Shown: positions 12,799 to 25,069, counted from the stretch's first letter. The stretch: DNA of 64,000 nt from Gambelia wislizenii (GCA_030847615.1 JAUMIR010000005.1:59981001-60045000), one strand, 5' to 3'. Translations and numbers: made by a program. The notes: generated by a model from the letters alone, not told the origin.

Positions 12799-14570
12799 AT
12801 ATGATTCTATTCATTATTCTGATCACCGCAGCCCCAAAGTCCATTATTTTAATCCATTCTTCCAAACCATAAATTAATGCATGAAATATAATTTTTACAA
12901 TTCCTCCAACACACAGGGGAGACTAAATAGATATTTTCTATGTAGTTTTGCTGGACTCATATACCAATTATAAAGACATTTAAGAGTACATTCTCAAAAC
13001 TGAATGGAAACTGATTTAAAGGGAAAGTACATCCATGTCAGTCAACATCAGATATACATGTTGCAAAATTTGTCTCCCACCCTATGAGCTGATGTTTCTT
13101 CCAAAGTTACACCCAAGGGACCATCTTGAACACATATTTGAAGCTTGCCCTCTTGCTGAATTATGTTTAATTTAACGTAATTTTTAAACTCCACAAAGGG
13201 TCTTGGAAATCCTTGTGAGTGTATGCAATCATGTAAAAAAGACTGAATCTGGTCGTCCATCCCCACCCCTGCCACCAATTGAAGCTGACATTTTGCAAAT
13301 TAGTTCTCATCATCTGTGTAATCAGAACGTATTTACAGAAAAGGTTCTGAATGAAGTATATTCCCATTTTCCTTCACCTTATATCTTTTTCTAGTACCTA
13401 AGAATTTGGCTTATAATATGTAGAGCACATGCTTTGGATGCAATAGGCACCAGATTCAATATGTAGGTAGGATTTGGAAAAACTCTTCTCTGAAGCAAGT
13501 TGGAGCAATAGTATGACTTGTCTAAAGTCTACCTACCTACCCCAATTCCCTCTCCTGAAGTGTACTTCCATGCATCCACTGGGGAGCTCTAGTTCATAGA
13601 CTATAATTTTAGGTATATCAGTTAAAAAAGTACATGAGGGCCTTGGCATTCCTTATTTAACAGAAAATTCAGTACCAAAGACAGAAATAACATGGAAAGA
13701 ATAGGGATAGGCTCCTACACTACAAGAAAGGAGAGCAGGTCAACATGTTTCAGCAACTTTAAATGCAAAACTAACAGTATGTACATGTGAAATGAAACAA
13801 CTAGGTCAGGTAAGACAAACAAGTAAAGAAAAACACTTTGAATTTTCTGAAGACCACTTGAAGGCCTCCACCAAAATGCATCCAGGGATTTTTTTTCTTT
13901 CTTTCAGCTGCTCCTACTTTTCTTATGATTTCTATTTTGGTGCCCAAATCTTCACACATGCTCAGTGAGAAATTCTGCAGGTAGCTGCTATTTACTTTGC
14001 TTCTGAAAGGCAGGCACATACAGCTACAGTAAGATTGGCTATAGCACAATACCATTCCTTTCCAATTTAAGCTTTGTTGCATTATTTACTATAGATATTG
14101 CTGTGCAACCCAGCAAACAACTCTGTTTCTCCAGCCATCCTTCCCTATCCTTCCGAGTGCTAGTGCTGTTAAAAAAAAATTCAGCTAGAAAGAGAACAAA
14201 GAGAAAAAGTGCGGTCTGGGAAGGTATAAAAAAGTTTTGTAAAAAGGAAGTTTGTCAGAGAATTTGTTACAGACGTATGCATGTAGTAAACAAGCCAGAA
14301 TCATTATTCTAATCTGTTTAAACTAACCAGAGTTTAACCAAATCATATTTCCTCCAGTTTAAACTAACGCTTAACTGTGTCTAACTTAAAACTGAAAGCA
14401 GCAGCTTTTTATTTCCTTCTTAATATGTAAGCCAGAGAAACAGGAAGGACAGTAAAGCTTGGGAACCCAACATTTCCTATAGTTTATGCTCATCCCACTA
14501 AACTATGGTTTAACATTCTGTCTGAACTGACACAGACATACCCCATAGCATTTGGGACAGTAGCTTATTT
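12799..14570. other. Intronic sequence
   Basis: No exon or clearly bounded repeat was recognised. Frames here are short and lack splice context. Confidence 0.5.
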
Positions 14571-14685
14571 AGAGCTTGGGAAAGTTATTTTCTTGAGTAT
14601 AACTCCCAGGATCCACCAGTCAATATGTCCACTGCCTGGTGGTTTCTAGGAGTTGTACTCCAAAAAGTAAAGTTTCCCAAGCTCT
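14571..14685. mobile_element. Short palindromic MITE
   Basis: AGAGCTTGGGAAAGTTATTTT at the left matches the complement of AAGTTTCCCAAGCTCT at the right. Inner complementary blocks AACTCCCAGGATCCACCAG and GGTGGTTTCTAGGAGTT make the whole element a hairpin. Related elements lie at 43758-43870 and 46400-46510. Confidence 0.7.
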
Positions 14686-14779
14686 GAGCTTATAAAACAA
14701 TATCCACCCACAGGAAATGTTATAAGAATAGCAGCAAAGAAACGAAACAAAAACCCAAATCCTGTGATACATTGGGCTC

Positions 14780-15397
14780 AGCTAGGTGGGAGAAATAATT
14801 GTAGAAAATAGCATCTTAATTCACTATCGCAGCAGTGCATCTGTTCCCATGATCCATTCGCAAGATCACTGGCATGGAAAGCAGTCAGAGTTTGATGTTC
14901 ACATGGAGCATGCTTGTGAGAAAAGATGGTGGCCGCGAGTGAATTACGTGCATTATTAGTCCCCAAAAGCTCTCCCCAGTTCCCCCTTCCCCCCTGTTAA
15001 ATGAGAGATGCAGAAGAGCAATCCTATGCTTAAAAAACATTTTTTTTTTGCTCTGCCACTCAAAAATAGCACACAATTGCTTCCATGAAAACCAACAATG
15101 GGGGTTCCAGCCACTTCACTGCTGGCAAGCCTGCCCCTGAGCACGTCTGACCAATCACGTTGTGACTTCCTGGATGTGCACCATTTCAACTGGTTGTTCA
15201 GCTGGGCTGTAATGCACATTTTCGTGTTTTCTTTTGAAAAAGATCATGAGAAACAGCGAAAGCTATAATTGTGAACAACTTGAGGAGTTTTCAGCCCCCC
15301 TCCTTCCAAATATGGTGAATCCTGGCAGAAGCTCATCTGGACAAAAGGTATTCTGCCCGCATTCCTTGAGCATTTTTTTCACCATCTAGACAGCATC
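14780..15397. mobile_element. DNA transposon remnant (TTGTCTAGA-TIR family), copy C
   Basis: The right end ATCTAGACAGCATC and the interior (GACCAATCACGTTG, CTGGACAAAAGGTATTCTGCC) parallel copy B at 12156-12798. The left terminus has decayed and is placed only approximately. Confidence 0.6.
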
Positions 15398-15639
15398 ATT
15401 GTCTCATAATTAGATGTATATTGTCTAACAATAGCTGGTAAACATATTTTTCCTTTCTTCCTCTGTGTACAGAATGTTACTTTTAAAATAAGTATATTAA
15501 CTTGGATGATACCTCACATTTATTTATAATACAGTTAATACCCAGATAAAGGTTTGATCTTCACAGAGGTGGTCTGGTTTTCACAGAGATGGAACTCCAG
15601 ATCACAGATGAGGACTTCAGTGACTCCATGTTCCACATA

Positions 15640-16450
15640 CTAAACATTTGCTTCTGTGCAGAAAACCAGATGTCAAGGAGATCATCTCCCTGGCAAGCAT
15701 GTCTTTTGTGTCACATGAAATTGGGGATTCCTCAGGGACCATTCCATCATTTGAGCAATCTAAAGTAGCAAAGCCAGTAGTTATCTTCTCAGTGAGATCT
15801 ACTGACACCACTTTGTGTGCCCAATACAGAATGTATGTGTTTTCCAGAGGAAGGAGGGAGTGCACAGATTCAGGGAGCAGCCACTGGAGTCACCCAGAGC
15901 AGAAGGAGATACAGAGGGAGGAGAAAATAACAATTCAGGGAAGTATGTGGGAGCATTACAGAATGCTTGTTGCTCTTGAACTGTATCCCAGGTCAAATAG
16001 CATGAATAACCTTGGTGACAGTTTCCCTAGGTTGAAAATGCTGCTATTGAATGCCAGGTCAGTGAATGAGAAAACAAATGCCATTCAGGATTTGATTTGT
16101 CGAGCAGACCTGTACTACAGAGACCCTGGCTGGATGAAGTTAGGGGAGTTAATCTTTCTCAGCTCTACCCAACTAGGTTTTCTGTGAAGCGGTAGGTGAG
16201 ACCTGGGGGCAGGGGCAGGAAAGTGGAGTTGCAATGGTCTATCATGATTCCATCATCCTTGACCAGGTGTCCTACCCCACAGTCTGCAGATTTTGAGTGT
16301 GTATACTTAAAGATGGGTAGCTGGGACAGAATAGGAATTCTGTTGGTGTACCACCCACCCTGCTGCTCAATAGTCTCCCTTGTTGAGCTAGCTGGGGTGG
16401 TCTTGGAAGAATGGTCTACAGAATGGAAAAGCCAACCCCCCTCCAAAATC
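15640..16450 (+). mobile_element. L2-type LINE 5' region (endonuclease domain remnant)
   Basis: Around 16036-16110 the translation reads MLLLNARSVNEKTNAIQDLI, the start of the APE-type endonuclease of L2-like LINEs. It is followed by out-of-frame blocks resembling ETWLDE, the GRGG-VA region, and DFECVYLKMGSWDRIGILLVY. Frameshifts and stops break it up. It lies upstream of no matching RT in this window. Confidence 0.65.
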
Positions 16451-16459
16451 TAGTGCAAA

Positions 16460-16880
16460 ATCTTATGGCCACATCCCGAATCCAGTGGGATAAGGACACA
16501 CAGTGTACGGCTCTATCTGTACCAAACTGGGGGTATACCACCTTTAACCTGGTTTAACCAACTTGCAGTTTTATCTGGAGTTTGCAGAAGCTCCACAGAA
16601 AACTATAGTATGCACAATGGATCTGCCTTGGATTCAGGGGTGGGTGGGGAGGCAAGGCAGATCACCGCCTGGCAGGTGCCACCATTTATCTCATTGCCCG
16701 GGCCATTTCCCAGCCCAGAATGGTTAAAGAAGGGTTTTTCCCTCCTTGGTGCTGCCACCGCTGGCATGCAGTCATTTGGCCTGGGATCAGAACAAGGCAC
16801 CCAGCCATGTGATCAACAGTGAGGTGACAGTCCAGTCAATCTCCTCTCCATTGATTTAATGGCTGGGTGGCTCATTCTGA
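16460..16880. repeat. Non-autonomous repeat related to 23815-24540
   Basis: Shares ATGGATCTGCC...CCTGGCAGGTGCCACCATTTA...GGGCCATTTCCCAGCC...TTTTTCC.CCTTGGTGCT with the fold-back element near 24 kb. No coding content was seen. Confidence 0.55.
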
Positions 16881-16972
16881 CCTCAGAGAGAGCAACTGTG
16901 CACCAGCAGGCGCCTGTCTGGGAAGGCAGCAACAGCAGACTTGCAGCAGCAATGAGCAGTGCAGATTTGGGC

Positions 16973-17003
16973 TGGAGGAGGAGGAGGAGGAGGAGGAGGA
17001 GGC
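16973..17003. repeat. GGA trinucleotide repeat
   Basis: About ten GGA/GAG units followed by imperfect GGCGGTGGAGGC units. This produces poly-Glu, Ser and Pro frames on both strands that are not genes. Confidence 0.9.
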
Positions 17004-17139
17004 GGTGGAGGCGGCAGTGGCGGTAGCAGTAGCATCTGGGGGGGGGGGGGTTGAAGACCACAAGAATAGAGTTGAGGGCTGTACTTTGCCCATCCCCTGT
17101 TTATAATATTTGTACTCTGCCCTTCAAGAAATGGCTTAC

Positions 17140-17243
17140 TAAGCAACCTTCCCCAACCAAGTTTTGTCCCCAGAATTGCTACTTGAGGACAATGACAATT
17201 ATAGTCCAAAACATTTGGAGGGTACCAGGTTAGAACCTGGCTT
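17140..17243. mobile_element. Short hAT-like MITE fragment
   Basis: Contains AACCTTCCCCAACCAAG...AATTATAGTCCAAAACATTTGGAGGGTACCAGGTT. This is a dispersed squamate hairpin MITE phrase with complementary ends (AACCTTCCCCAACC against GGTACCAGGTT). Confidence 0.5.
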
Positions 17244-18521
17244 ACAATTAAATATAAACTATACAGGAAAATATTAAAAATCACAATAACAATATCAACA
17301 CACCCACACACTCATTCTACATAAAAGCCATGGCTAACTGATGCACAGAAACACACACAGAGACAGAATAGGTTGACCTAAACTAAATTAGTCATGATTC
17401 ATTCTGACTTAAGACCCACTAATTCCAATAAGGCTAAAGCCTGATTAATGAAACACAATGTTCTCTCTCCCTCTATGCTACAGAATTTTCTTTGTCTTTT
17501 CTTGTTTTGTTTTTTTAAATAGCAGATCCCTGGAAAGATATTTTGTCTCAAATGTTGGAAGTCTTTTCCAGTGGGATGCCAAGAGATAATTGGTACAAAA
17601 GGAAATTAAAGTGCCATTGTGTTACATGCATCTCTGGATCTGAATCAAAGGCTTCTTATATTGGCAGTGTAGGAAACTGTTAAATTTCAAGCCACTTCCT
17701 GCTTTATCACAGGTAAATATAATTTTATGGTATAATAAAGAATAAACCTTTTTTGTTTTGCTCTGAGCTACAACTGAAGATGCTACCTTTGTTCTTTTCT
17801 TTCTCTTTTGCTTCAGCTGGCTCACTGTGACACAGCCTAGCCATTAGCAAAGTCTTATTTAGCCATTAACCCTTATCTTTTTTAAAAAATAAGAATTCTC
17901 CCCTTAAGAGTTTATTGAAAAGCACACTTTAAAAAAAAATCCGCTGTTGTCAACCACCCAATTCCAAAAACTATGATGTGGAGGTGAAAGTTTCATCTTG
18001 TATTTGGGGAGCACATAAAAGGTTGGACAAGAAATGTCAAGAATGTAAAGAAGAACTGTTATCTCTAGAAGGGCAAACATACAAAGAAAGGAATTTATTT
18101 GAAGCTGCAGGTTTTATTCTTTTAATTAAAATAAAATTTAAACGGAAGTGTCTGAAAACCAAAGTTACCAACAATGTATTACAAAGCTTATTTACTTGGA
18201 AGGAAATGGAGCTTACTGCCAGACGTTGGAAAAGTTACTCTTTTGAACCGTAAGTCCCAGAGAACATGCTGATAGGAGATTCTGGGTGTAATGGTCCAAA
18301 ACTGTAATGCTTCTATGCTCTGCTTACTATGTAGTGCATATTTTTGAGCTTACTTAGGGTAGCCGTTAAATTTACTATGTTTTACATTTAAGTATATATG
18401 TACTGGACAGGGCTGTTGAACAGGTTTTTTAAAGAGCCAAAATAGGCATGGTCCCTGGTCTTGAGTTAGGATAGTAAAAGTCACTCTTAAATGGCCTGCA
18501 TAAAGTAATACAAGCATGGTA
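17244..18521. other. Intronic sequence
   Basis: AT-rich; no exon or clearly bounded repeat was recognised. Confidence 0.5.
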
Positions 18522-19117
18522 GCCAGTGTGGGGTTGTAGTTTCAGTGTTGGACTAGGACTCTGGGAGACCAGGGTTTCAATCACTGTTCAGCTATGGAAA
18601 CTGGCTGGGTGATGTTGGGCTAGGGATGGAAATAATATTCAGTGCTGGTTACTGCACAGAAAATGCTGTTTTCTGTGCAGAAATACCTTTTCTTGCAGCA
18701 AGAAGAAAATTGCTAAAATAATTTGTAGCTCCTTTGAGAAGAAAATTAGCAAAGAACTGACTCCCTACCTTGAGCAAATCACACTCTGGCTGCTGAAACA
18801 CTGCAGAAATAATGCCATTTGATACCACTGTAACTATCATGGCTCCATTCTATGGAATCCCAGGATTTGTTGTGACACCAGAGCTCTCTGATAGAGAAGG
18901 CGAAGTGTCTCAGAAAACTACAAATCCCAGAAATCCATAACATTGAGACATGGCAGTTAAACCAGTGTCAAACCGCATTACTTCTGCAGTGTGTCAGCAG
19001 CCTCTCTCAGCCTAGGAAGAAGGCAAGGACAAACCTTCTCTGAATACATCTTGCCAAGAAAACCCTACAAAAGGGCCACTGTAAATTGGAGTCAGCTTAA
19101 AGGCACATGACAACAAC
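18522..19117 (+). repeat. Sauria-type tRNA SINE split by a MITE
   Basis: The head at 18522-18640 has tRNA-like boxes (a GGGTTTCAATC B-box-like motif near 18571). The tail at 19005-19117 reads TTGCCAAGAAAACCC...GGAGTCAGCTTAAAGGCAC and ends in CAACAACAACAAC, the Bov-B-like tail of squamate SINEs. The two halves are separated by unrelated sequence and the hairpin MITE at 18788-19002. Confidence 0.7.
18788..19002. mobile_element. Palindromic hAT-like MITE
   Basis: Ends GGCTGCTGAAACACTGCAGA and CTTCTGCAGTGTGTCAGCAGCC are complementary. The interior repeats the family phrases ATGGAATCCCAGGATTTG and its inverse CAAATCCCAGAAATCC. Same family as 25339-25520 and 48854-49059. Confidence 0.75.
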
Positions 19118-20287
19118 AACAACACAAGCATAATATTTGCAATGTATGTAAGAAGCGTGTAATCACTTGCTCCTGTTTCAACTGTAATTCATATTTAAAA
19201 ATCCATAACAGATTATTAGAAAAGCAAATGCTGAACCTCATGAACACATTTTGGAAGATTCTAGGCCCAGACACAGATCTGTTCAAACAGGAATTGCACA
19301 CTCCAATTGCTCTTTCATCTAACATGCTCAGAGCTATGAAGTTAACTGTGCTTTCCAAGTCAAACACACAATATGAAGCTGCTGGTATTTTCCTATATAT
19401 GACTGCTCAGACATATGTCTTACTGAGTTCAGCGAAACTTACTCCCAAGTAAATATGTGCAAGCTTGCCGCCTACAGGCCCTGAACTCAATCAACAAGCC
19501 TACACCACTAGCTCCATCTCTGAAAACGTGCCAAGCAAGCCTCAGCATAAAAGTCTGTGAAGCCAAAGCAATCTAATCTCTGCAAAAAGGAGCTATGAAC
19601 CTGTTTTTAATACTTTCATCTTCCTATTACATCCCACAGCTGTGCTGACATACTTAACATCTGAGACTGACCAACAGCTGTCATGCTTCACAAACACAAC
19701 TTGACTAGCTGTCTAACCCATGGGAGCATAAATCTTTCAACATGTGCTACATGTAGAAGAGCGCCCTTCCTAATAAGGAAACAATGAATTAAAAAAGAAA
19801 TACCTGGTATACATTTTCCACCAGTCCTCCCAGTAAGGTATGAAATAGATGAACAAGACGAAGGGGGGAATGGGATATGTATTATACTAGAATATACATT
19901 TGGGCATATATTTCCCATTATTGGCACTTAGTACTTACTTGATAATTAACTCTTAAAATCATTAGTCTGTCAATCACTTTATAACTACGTGATATCCCTG
20001 TTTTATCAAGTTTATTCAGAAATAAATGTCACCAAATTCAGTCCCAAGAAAACATGCCAGGCATTGCCGTCTTAGAAAAATATGCACATATTTCCTAGGG
20101 AAATGTACACACACAAATTTTAATTTGAACATTTAAAACAAACCTGAAACCAAATGCATTTGCCCAGTGGAGGTTATATCAATCACCTGGTTAGTTATAT
20201 ATAGTATTTTCTTATCACTTGTGAATACAGCCTAATTGAAAGAGGGGGGGGGGGAATGGAAAATGCTTAGCAAATATAAGCAGCAGA
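19118..20287. other. Intronic sequence
   Basis: No exon or clearly bounded repeat was recognised. A poly-G run lies near 20244. Confidence 0.5.
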
Positions 20288-22093
20288 CCATATATACTTG
20301 TGTATACGTTGGAAAATTTTAGTCAAAAAATTGACCCCCAAAACCTGGGTTGACTTATCCATGGGCCAATGTAAACGTGGGAGAAAGACAAGGAAAGGAA
20401 ATGCTATTCAGACAGTCCCTGACACAGGGGTGCAGCGGCCATGCCTGGTGTCAGAGGGGCTTCCTTGTTAGTAAGCCCAGGTCCAGGATCAGGGCCATAC
20501 TGTGCGCCACACCTCCCAGCAAGGTGGAGGGAAGGGAAGCACAGCTGAGAGCAACCCTCCTTCAGCGAGGAGGTCATGAAAGTGCCACCGTGGAGCTGTC
20601 ATGGGGCTGCTCAGCTTCACCTGAGAGCCAGTGCCAGAGGCTAAACTTGCTCAACCAGCTGAATGCCTGGGTACCAAATGCCACTGGGTACCAATGTCCC
20701 CACTACTCCCCTTGCCTCTCCATGAGGGGAAGCACAAAGAGCTGCCACCATGTCTGCGCTGCTCTCTTTCCCTTCCTCTTGCCTCTCTTCTTTCCCTCTC
20801 AGTTTGGGCTCTCTAGCTCTAGGGGGTCATTTACACGGCAAAATAAATCCTCAAAGAATGCGACAAGAAGCCTGATAGTTCCCACGCATTTCGAAGCAAC
20901 AGCACCCTTTTCAGAAGGAGGGGGTGCAAAAAACCCATAAGTCGCGCAGTATCAGTTTTCGCTAGTTTTCCGCACTTTTTTGATTAAGTTCACAAAAATG
21001 TGCATAATTTGTCATGGGAACTAACGATCATTTACCTTTTTGAATTACTGTGAGCAGAGCTGAATCCTGATTGGTTGGAGTGACCTTTCTGCTTTATCCG
21101 AATAGAGGGGTTGGAGAGAAAAAAAATCAACCCTCCTTCTGCTTGCAACCCACCCGTGCTTCGCTGCTGTGAGAGTGTGTCTGTGCGTGCATTCGTGTAT
21201 GCTGGAGAGACAGACGATCGCATGTTCATCCTTTTGTTTGTTTGTCCTTCCATTCAATTGCCTGCCATTCAAGGCTTCAAACAATCAGGAATGAGGCAAG
21301 CTTCTGTGGTGTGTGTGTGTGCACGAAGGGAAGGGAAGCAGACAGCTCCAGCATGCTTTCGCTTGTTCGTCTTTTCATTCACTCCTTTCTTTATAGAAGC
21401 CTTTCGGGGCTGGGGAACGGGGGGGGGGGGTTGACAGATCGCTCTTTCGATTCCTTGTTTGTTTGTACTTTTTCTCCCCTCTCATTATTTATGGTCTCCA
21501 TGACCCCCTCCTTGCTCCCTCCCCGCCTCCTGCCTGGCTTTAATCATCTGGAGGTGATCCCCCCCGCACCTTTGCCTGTGTGAACTATAAGGAAAACAAT
21601 TGCTCATCTTCCGAAAATGCTGGGGAGTCATGTGATTTATGCTCTTCTGATGCGAAAGAACGGTAATCTGGAATCTTGCGAACTTTTTCCTGTCGTGGAA
21701 CCGGCCCCTAGGAGTATTAGGTTTCTGCTACTTTAAAAACAGAGCAGATAAACATACTCTTCGTCCCTCCTTCTCTTTCCCCAAGGCATCCTCTTATTCA
21801 TACTGGCCACTCAAGTGGTGGCTCCATAGGGGGATGCAGGATCTGTTTATCTGCTCTGGTTTGGGAGGGGGAGTTGGAGAGGAAAGAGTTAACTTGGCAG
21901 AAATCAAACACTTGCTCCTTGAGCTGGAGAGCCCAAACTGAGAGGGAAGAGAAAGGGAGAGAAGGAAGGGAGAGGGAGCAGCAGGGACACGGTGGTGGCA
22001 GTGGCTCTTTGGTGCTTCCTGTCATGGGGAATTTGGCCTCAAAACCTGCCCTTGACTTACACATGAGGCTGACTTATACAGGAGTATATATGG
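20288..22093. mobile_element. 1.8-kb fold-back element with GC-richer core
   Basis: The left end CCATATATACTTGTGTATAC is mirrored by TTATACAGGAGTATATATGG at the right end. Further in, CAGTTTGGGCTCTCTAGCTC near 20800 is mirrored by GAGCTGGAGAGCCCAAACTG near 21921, so the arms are long. The core (about 20830-21780) is richer in CpG, carries an inverted CCAAT motif (GATTGGTTGG near 21070) and differs in composition from the arms. No transposase was seen. The 196-aa plus frame at 20350-20940 lies in the arm and is unlikely to be a gene. Confidence 0.65.
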
Positions 22094-22291
22094 TAATATT
22101 TTAGCGCTAATCTGTCTGGCTAATGAATCAATTTGGTATTTTTTTAACCATATACAGATCTATACATATGCAACTCTTCTGTGAATGTATGCTGCAAAAA
22201 GCAGACTCCGCTATTCAGCACACGTTTCTTCTTGACTGCAGACACCTCAATGCAGCTGACATCAGGCACAATGTAGTAAGGAACATCCTAC

Positions 22292-22417
22292 CTTGATGTG
22301 TGGAACAAATGACCATTAATTCATGGCTAACATCCCCTGATCTTCTTATAGGAATTAGCAGCTCACCAACATCTTCCTCTATCCTGTATTCTGGCCCAGG
22401 AATATACACAGTAGATT
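22292..22417 (-). CDS. FREM2: FREM2 exon, start of Calx-beta repeat (42 codons)
   Basis: This exon encodes [20 protein letters not shown] then [16 protein letters not shown], the first beta strands of a Calx-beta repeat (the 'EDVGEL...IRRSG' pattern). The acceptor TTTTCCAG precedes 22417, and the donor GTAGGA follows 22292. At 126 nt it is phase 1-1. The G from the 22616-22846 exon plus AA gives Glu, and its own last G plus GA of the 7698-7949 exon gives Gly. Only 198 bp of intron separate it from the preceding exon, while the next intron is about 14.3 kb. Confidence 0.86.
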
Positions 22418-22518
22418 CTGGAAAAGAGTGCAAGGATATTACAAGTTTCTGATGTTACTATTTAGAGCTCATTTTGGAGACAAGATTAAGAGGATTCTTC
22501 CATCAGAGAATAGAATAC

Positions 22519-22581
22519 AGTGTGTGTGTGTGTGTGCGCGTGCGTGCGCACACACACGTGTAAAGAGAGAGAGAGAGAGAG
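22519..22581. repeat. Compound GT/GC/GA microsatellite in the short FREM2 intron
   Basis: A GT run, then a mixed GCGC/CACA segment, then a GA run. It fills about a third of the 198-bp intron. Confidence 0.9.
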
Positions 22582-22615
22582 GAGGAGCAGGAGGAGGACA
22601 ATGATGACCACCTAC

Positions 22616-22846
22616 CATCACCTGGATCCACAATTTCCACTGTTGCCCTATCTGGAAATTCCAGGGCAGCCATAACTGGATCTGATAAAATAATCTGGAA
22701 AACCTCCGACTCCTCATATTCATTATCTACTATTATCCTTACTCGCCAGGTGGCTGTGGTTTGTCCTGGGTTGAATTGAACCTGTTTCTGGGCTTTCCCT
22801 TTGAAATCTTTATCCTTTTCTGCTGTGCCATCTTTTGTGCCAATGC
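22616..22846 (-). CDS. FREM2: FREM2 exon, core of Calx-beta repeat (77 codons)
   Basis: Encodes [20 protein letters not shown], then [16 protein letters not shown] and [19 protein letters not shown]. This is a canonical Calx-beta core: FxPGxT, then the acidic D-x-x-Y/E-x-x-E loop and the IILSDP strand. It ends [10 protein letters not shown]. The acceptor TTTTCTCAG precedes 22846 and the donor GTAGGT follows 22616. It is 231 nt and phase 1-1. The A ending the 36778-36924 exon plus GC gives Ser, keeping TSFIS-IGTKD in frame. The preceding intron (22847-36777) contains the DIRS retrotransposon. Confidence 0.88.
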
Positions 22847-22989
22847 CTGAGAAAATATTTAGAAGAAACAATGAGGGTATTAGAAATGTTTAGTGTTCTT
22901 CCCCCAAAGAAAACTGCTTCAAGGGGTAAAAAAAGACACTGTGTTTGAAATACTAGAAAAATTCCACACACATACACACATAATATGGA

Positions 22990-23530
22990 GCATATAACTC
23001 CCTTGGTGAAACAGCTTCACTGGCTTCCGATCGTTTTCAGGCAGAACAAAGTGCTGGTTATGACCTATAAAGCCCTATACGGCTGAGGTTCAACCTATCT
23101 GAAAGACTGAATATCCCTATATGAGCCTACTCATGTTATAAGAGCTTCAGGCGAGGGCTTTCTCTCAGTCCCATCACCTTCACAGGTATGACTGTGAGAG
23201 CCTTCTCAGTGACTGCTCCCAGGCTATTAAACTCTCTGCCATGGGAGGTTCAGTTGGGCCTCTCCCTGCTCTCTTTCCATCAGCAGGCCAAGGCCTTTGT
23301 ATTTAAACAGGCCTTCAGTTTTTAACTGGATTGAACAGTGCAACGGGTAGGCTTTAATGGACTTTTAACTGTTTTAAACTAATGCTTTTAAGTGGTTTGT
23401 GTTTAATGCTTTTTAAAACCATTTTTGTATTTCAGATTGTTTTAGCTGTCCTGGTTTAACTTATAGTGTACGGTATGTTAGGTCACATATGGAGAAAAGC
23501 CGGCTATTGATTAATTATTTTAAAAATAAA
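22990..23530 (+). mobile_element. L2-type LINE 3' fragment (RT C-terminus and tail)
   Basis: In broken frames it reads LHWLPI.F.QNKVLVMTYKAL, then the AFSV...RLLNSLP and PSAGQGLCI-type blocks typical of the L2 ORF2 C-terminus. An AT-rich tail ending TTTTAAAAATAAA follows. Stops and frameshifts show it is dead. Confidence 0.75.
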
Positions 23531-23814
23531 CAGTATGATTTCCTCTTAACTTACCTAGGTTTTTAGAAAATCAGAATTCATAATCAATGTCCTTCAGTTT
23601 AAACAGTGGCAAAAATTGAGACTGCCATGTGCACTTGATGGGAAATAAATGCTTTTTCCAAAATTCATATTTAATGAAATCAATAACCTGCTGAAAAAGA
23701 AATCTTTATCTAGAATGTAAAGCAGATTATTTGCTCATCCACCCATAATTGAAGATTTGTTTGGAAGATAATTTGAATATATATTTAGTCTCCCTCTTCT
23801 GTACTTTCACTAAG

Positions 23815-24540
23815 GACTTGTCTACACAAGGGGAAAAAAAAACATATCCCTCCCCCGAATCTACCATGATAAGGCCACATGACACGTGGCCTTATCCCCA
23901 AATCTGGTGTGATAAAGCCATGGGATGTATGGCCCTATTCACACCAAACTTGAGGTAGGCCACCTTAACCCAGGTTTAAAAAACTCACTATTTTTTTCCA
24001 GAATTGCAGTAAACACGGTGTTTCCTGTAGTGTGAACAATGGATCTGCCCTGGATTTCATTTGGGGGCAGGGAGCAGGATGGATCGCTGCCTGGCAGAAG
24101 TTGCCATTTACCTCAATGTCTGGGCCAGTTCCCAGCCTGGAACAGTTACAGAAAGGATTTTTCCTCCTTGGTGCTACTGGTGGTGGTGCACAACCACTTG
24201 CTCTGACATTAGAAACGAGGCACCCAGATCACATGGTTGGGTGCCATTTTGCCTCAGAGCATGCGATTGTGTGCCAGCAGCACTGAGAAAGGAAAAACCT
24301 TTCTGTAACCATTCTGGACTGACAACTGGCCCAGACATTGAAGCAAACAGCAACACCTGCCAGGAAGCTGTCTGTCCCGGCTCTGCCAGGGAGCTGACAG
24401 AGGAAAAGCAGTGGCGATGGACCAAAGCAACATTTGGATGCAGGGACACATGTAGACATCTACCCAATGTCCATGCTGAGAAAGAGATAGCGGGTTGGCT
24501 CCGGGGCAAGTCAAGAGCAAAACAAGTTGGGGAATCCATT
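23815..24540. mobile_element. Fold-back non-autonomous element
   Basis: The block TGTCTGGGCCAGTTCCCAGC...GAAAGGATTTTTCC near 24116-24165 is repeated inverted at about 24285-24350 as GGAAAAACCTTTC...CAACTGGCCCAGACA, giving a stem with a roughly 120-bp loop. The left end GGACTTGTCTACACAAG near 23815 recalls the TTGTCTAGA-TIR family. The 162-aa and 121-aa frames here are by-products. Confidence 0.6.
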
Positions 24541-25069
24541 AAGAAGTAACTGACAATAAGGAGTCAGTGGAGTAGAACCAGCATTGCCACTCCCACCACT
24601 GAGCCTCAGAGAGGACAGAGGCTTTCCTCTTGTCTGCTACTTGTCTGCCTGTTTCCAGCTCTCTCACTGTGGACAGCTGCCTGACATCTACTCCCAACAG
24701 GACCAAGCCCCCAGACAGTGTGTCAGCTAGTAATCTCGACCTGTCCCCTTCCTGCAAGTGAAGGCAGCAATGCCAAATGGGGGTCGACCTTTTGGGGGTG
24801 GCTGCTTTGGGGTTTGAACGAGGGTGAGGGTCAGTGTCCCTGAATAGAGGGGAGGGAAGTGCTTTTTTAAAAAAATATCCTGACTGCCAGTAAAAACCAA
24901 CAAGGATGAGTTATATGGCAAGTATGAGAGGGGAATTGATCCAAGGAGCTACCATTACCAAACTAACCAGGAAAGAAAGATAGAATGGGGAGACAATGTT
25001 TTAACCATGCAAGACAGAAAAGCCAGGGGATACTTGTTGCTCCAACTTCAGATAGTATGGATAGCTCTG

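Noticed and set aside
16813..17311. Poly-Glu, poly-Ser and poly-Pro ORFs on both strands
   Set aside because: Generated by the GGA trinucleotide repeat at 16973-17003.
20350..20940. 196-codon plus-strand ORF
   Set aside because: Lies in the arm of the 20288-22093 fold-back element; low-complexity Leu/Pro/Ser content and no motif.
24061..24549. 162-codon plus-strand and 121-codon minus-strand ORFs
   Set aside because: They overlap the inverted arms of the fold-back element 23815-24540; no domain.
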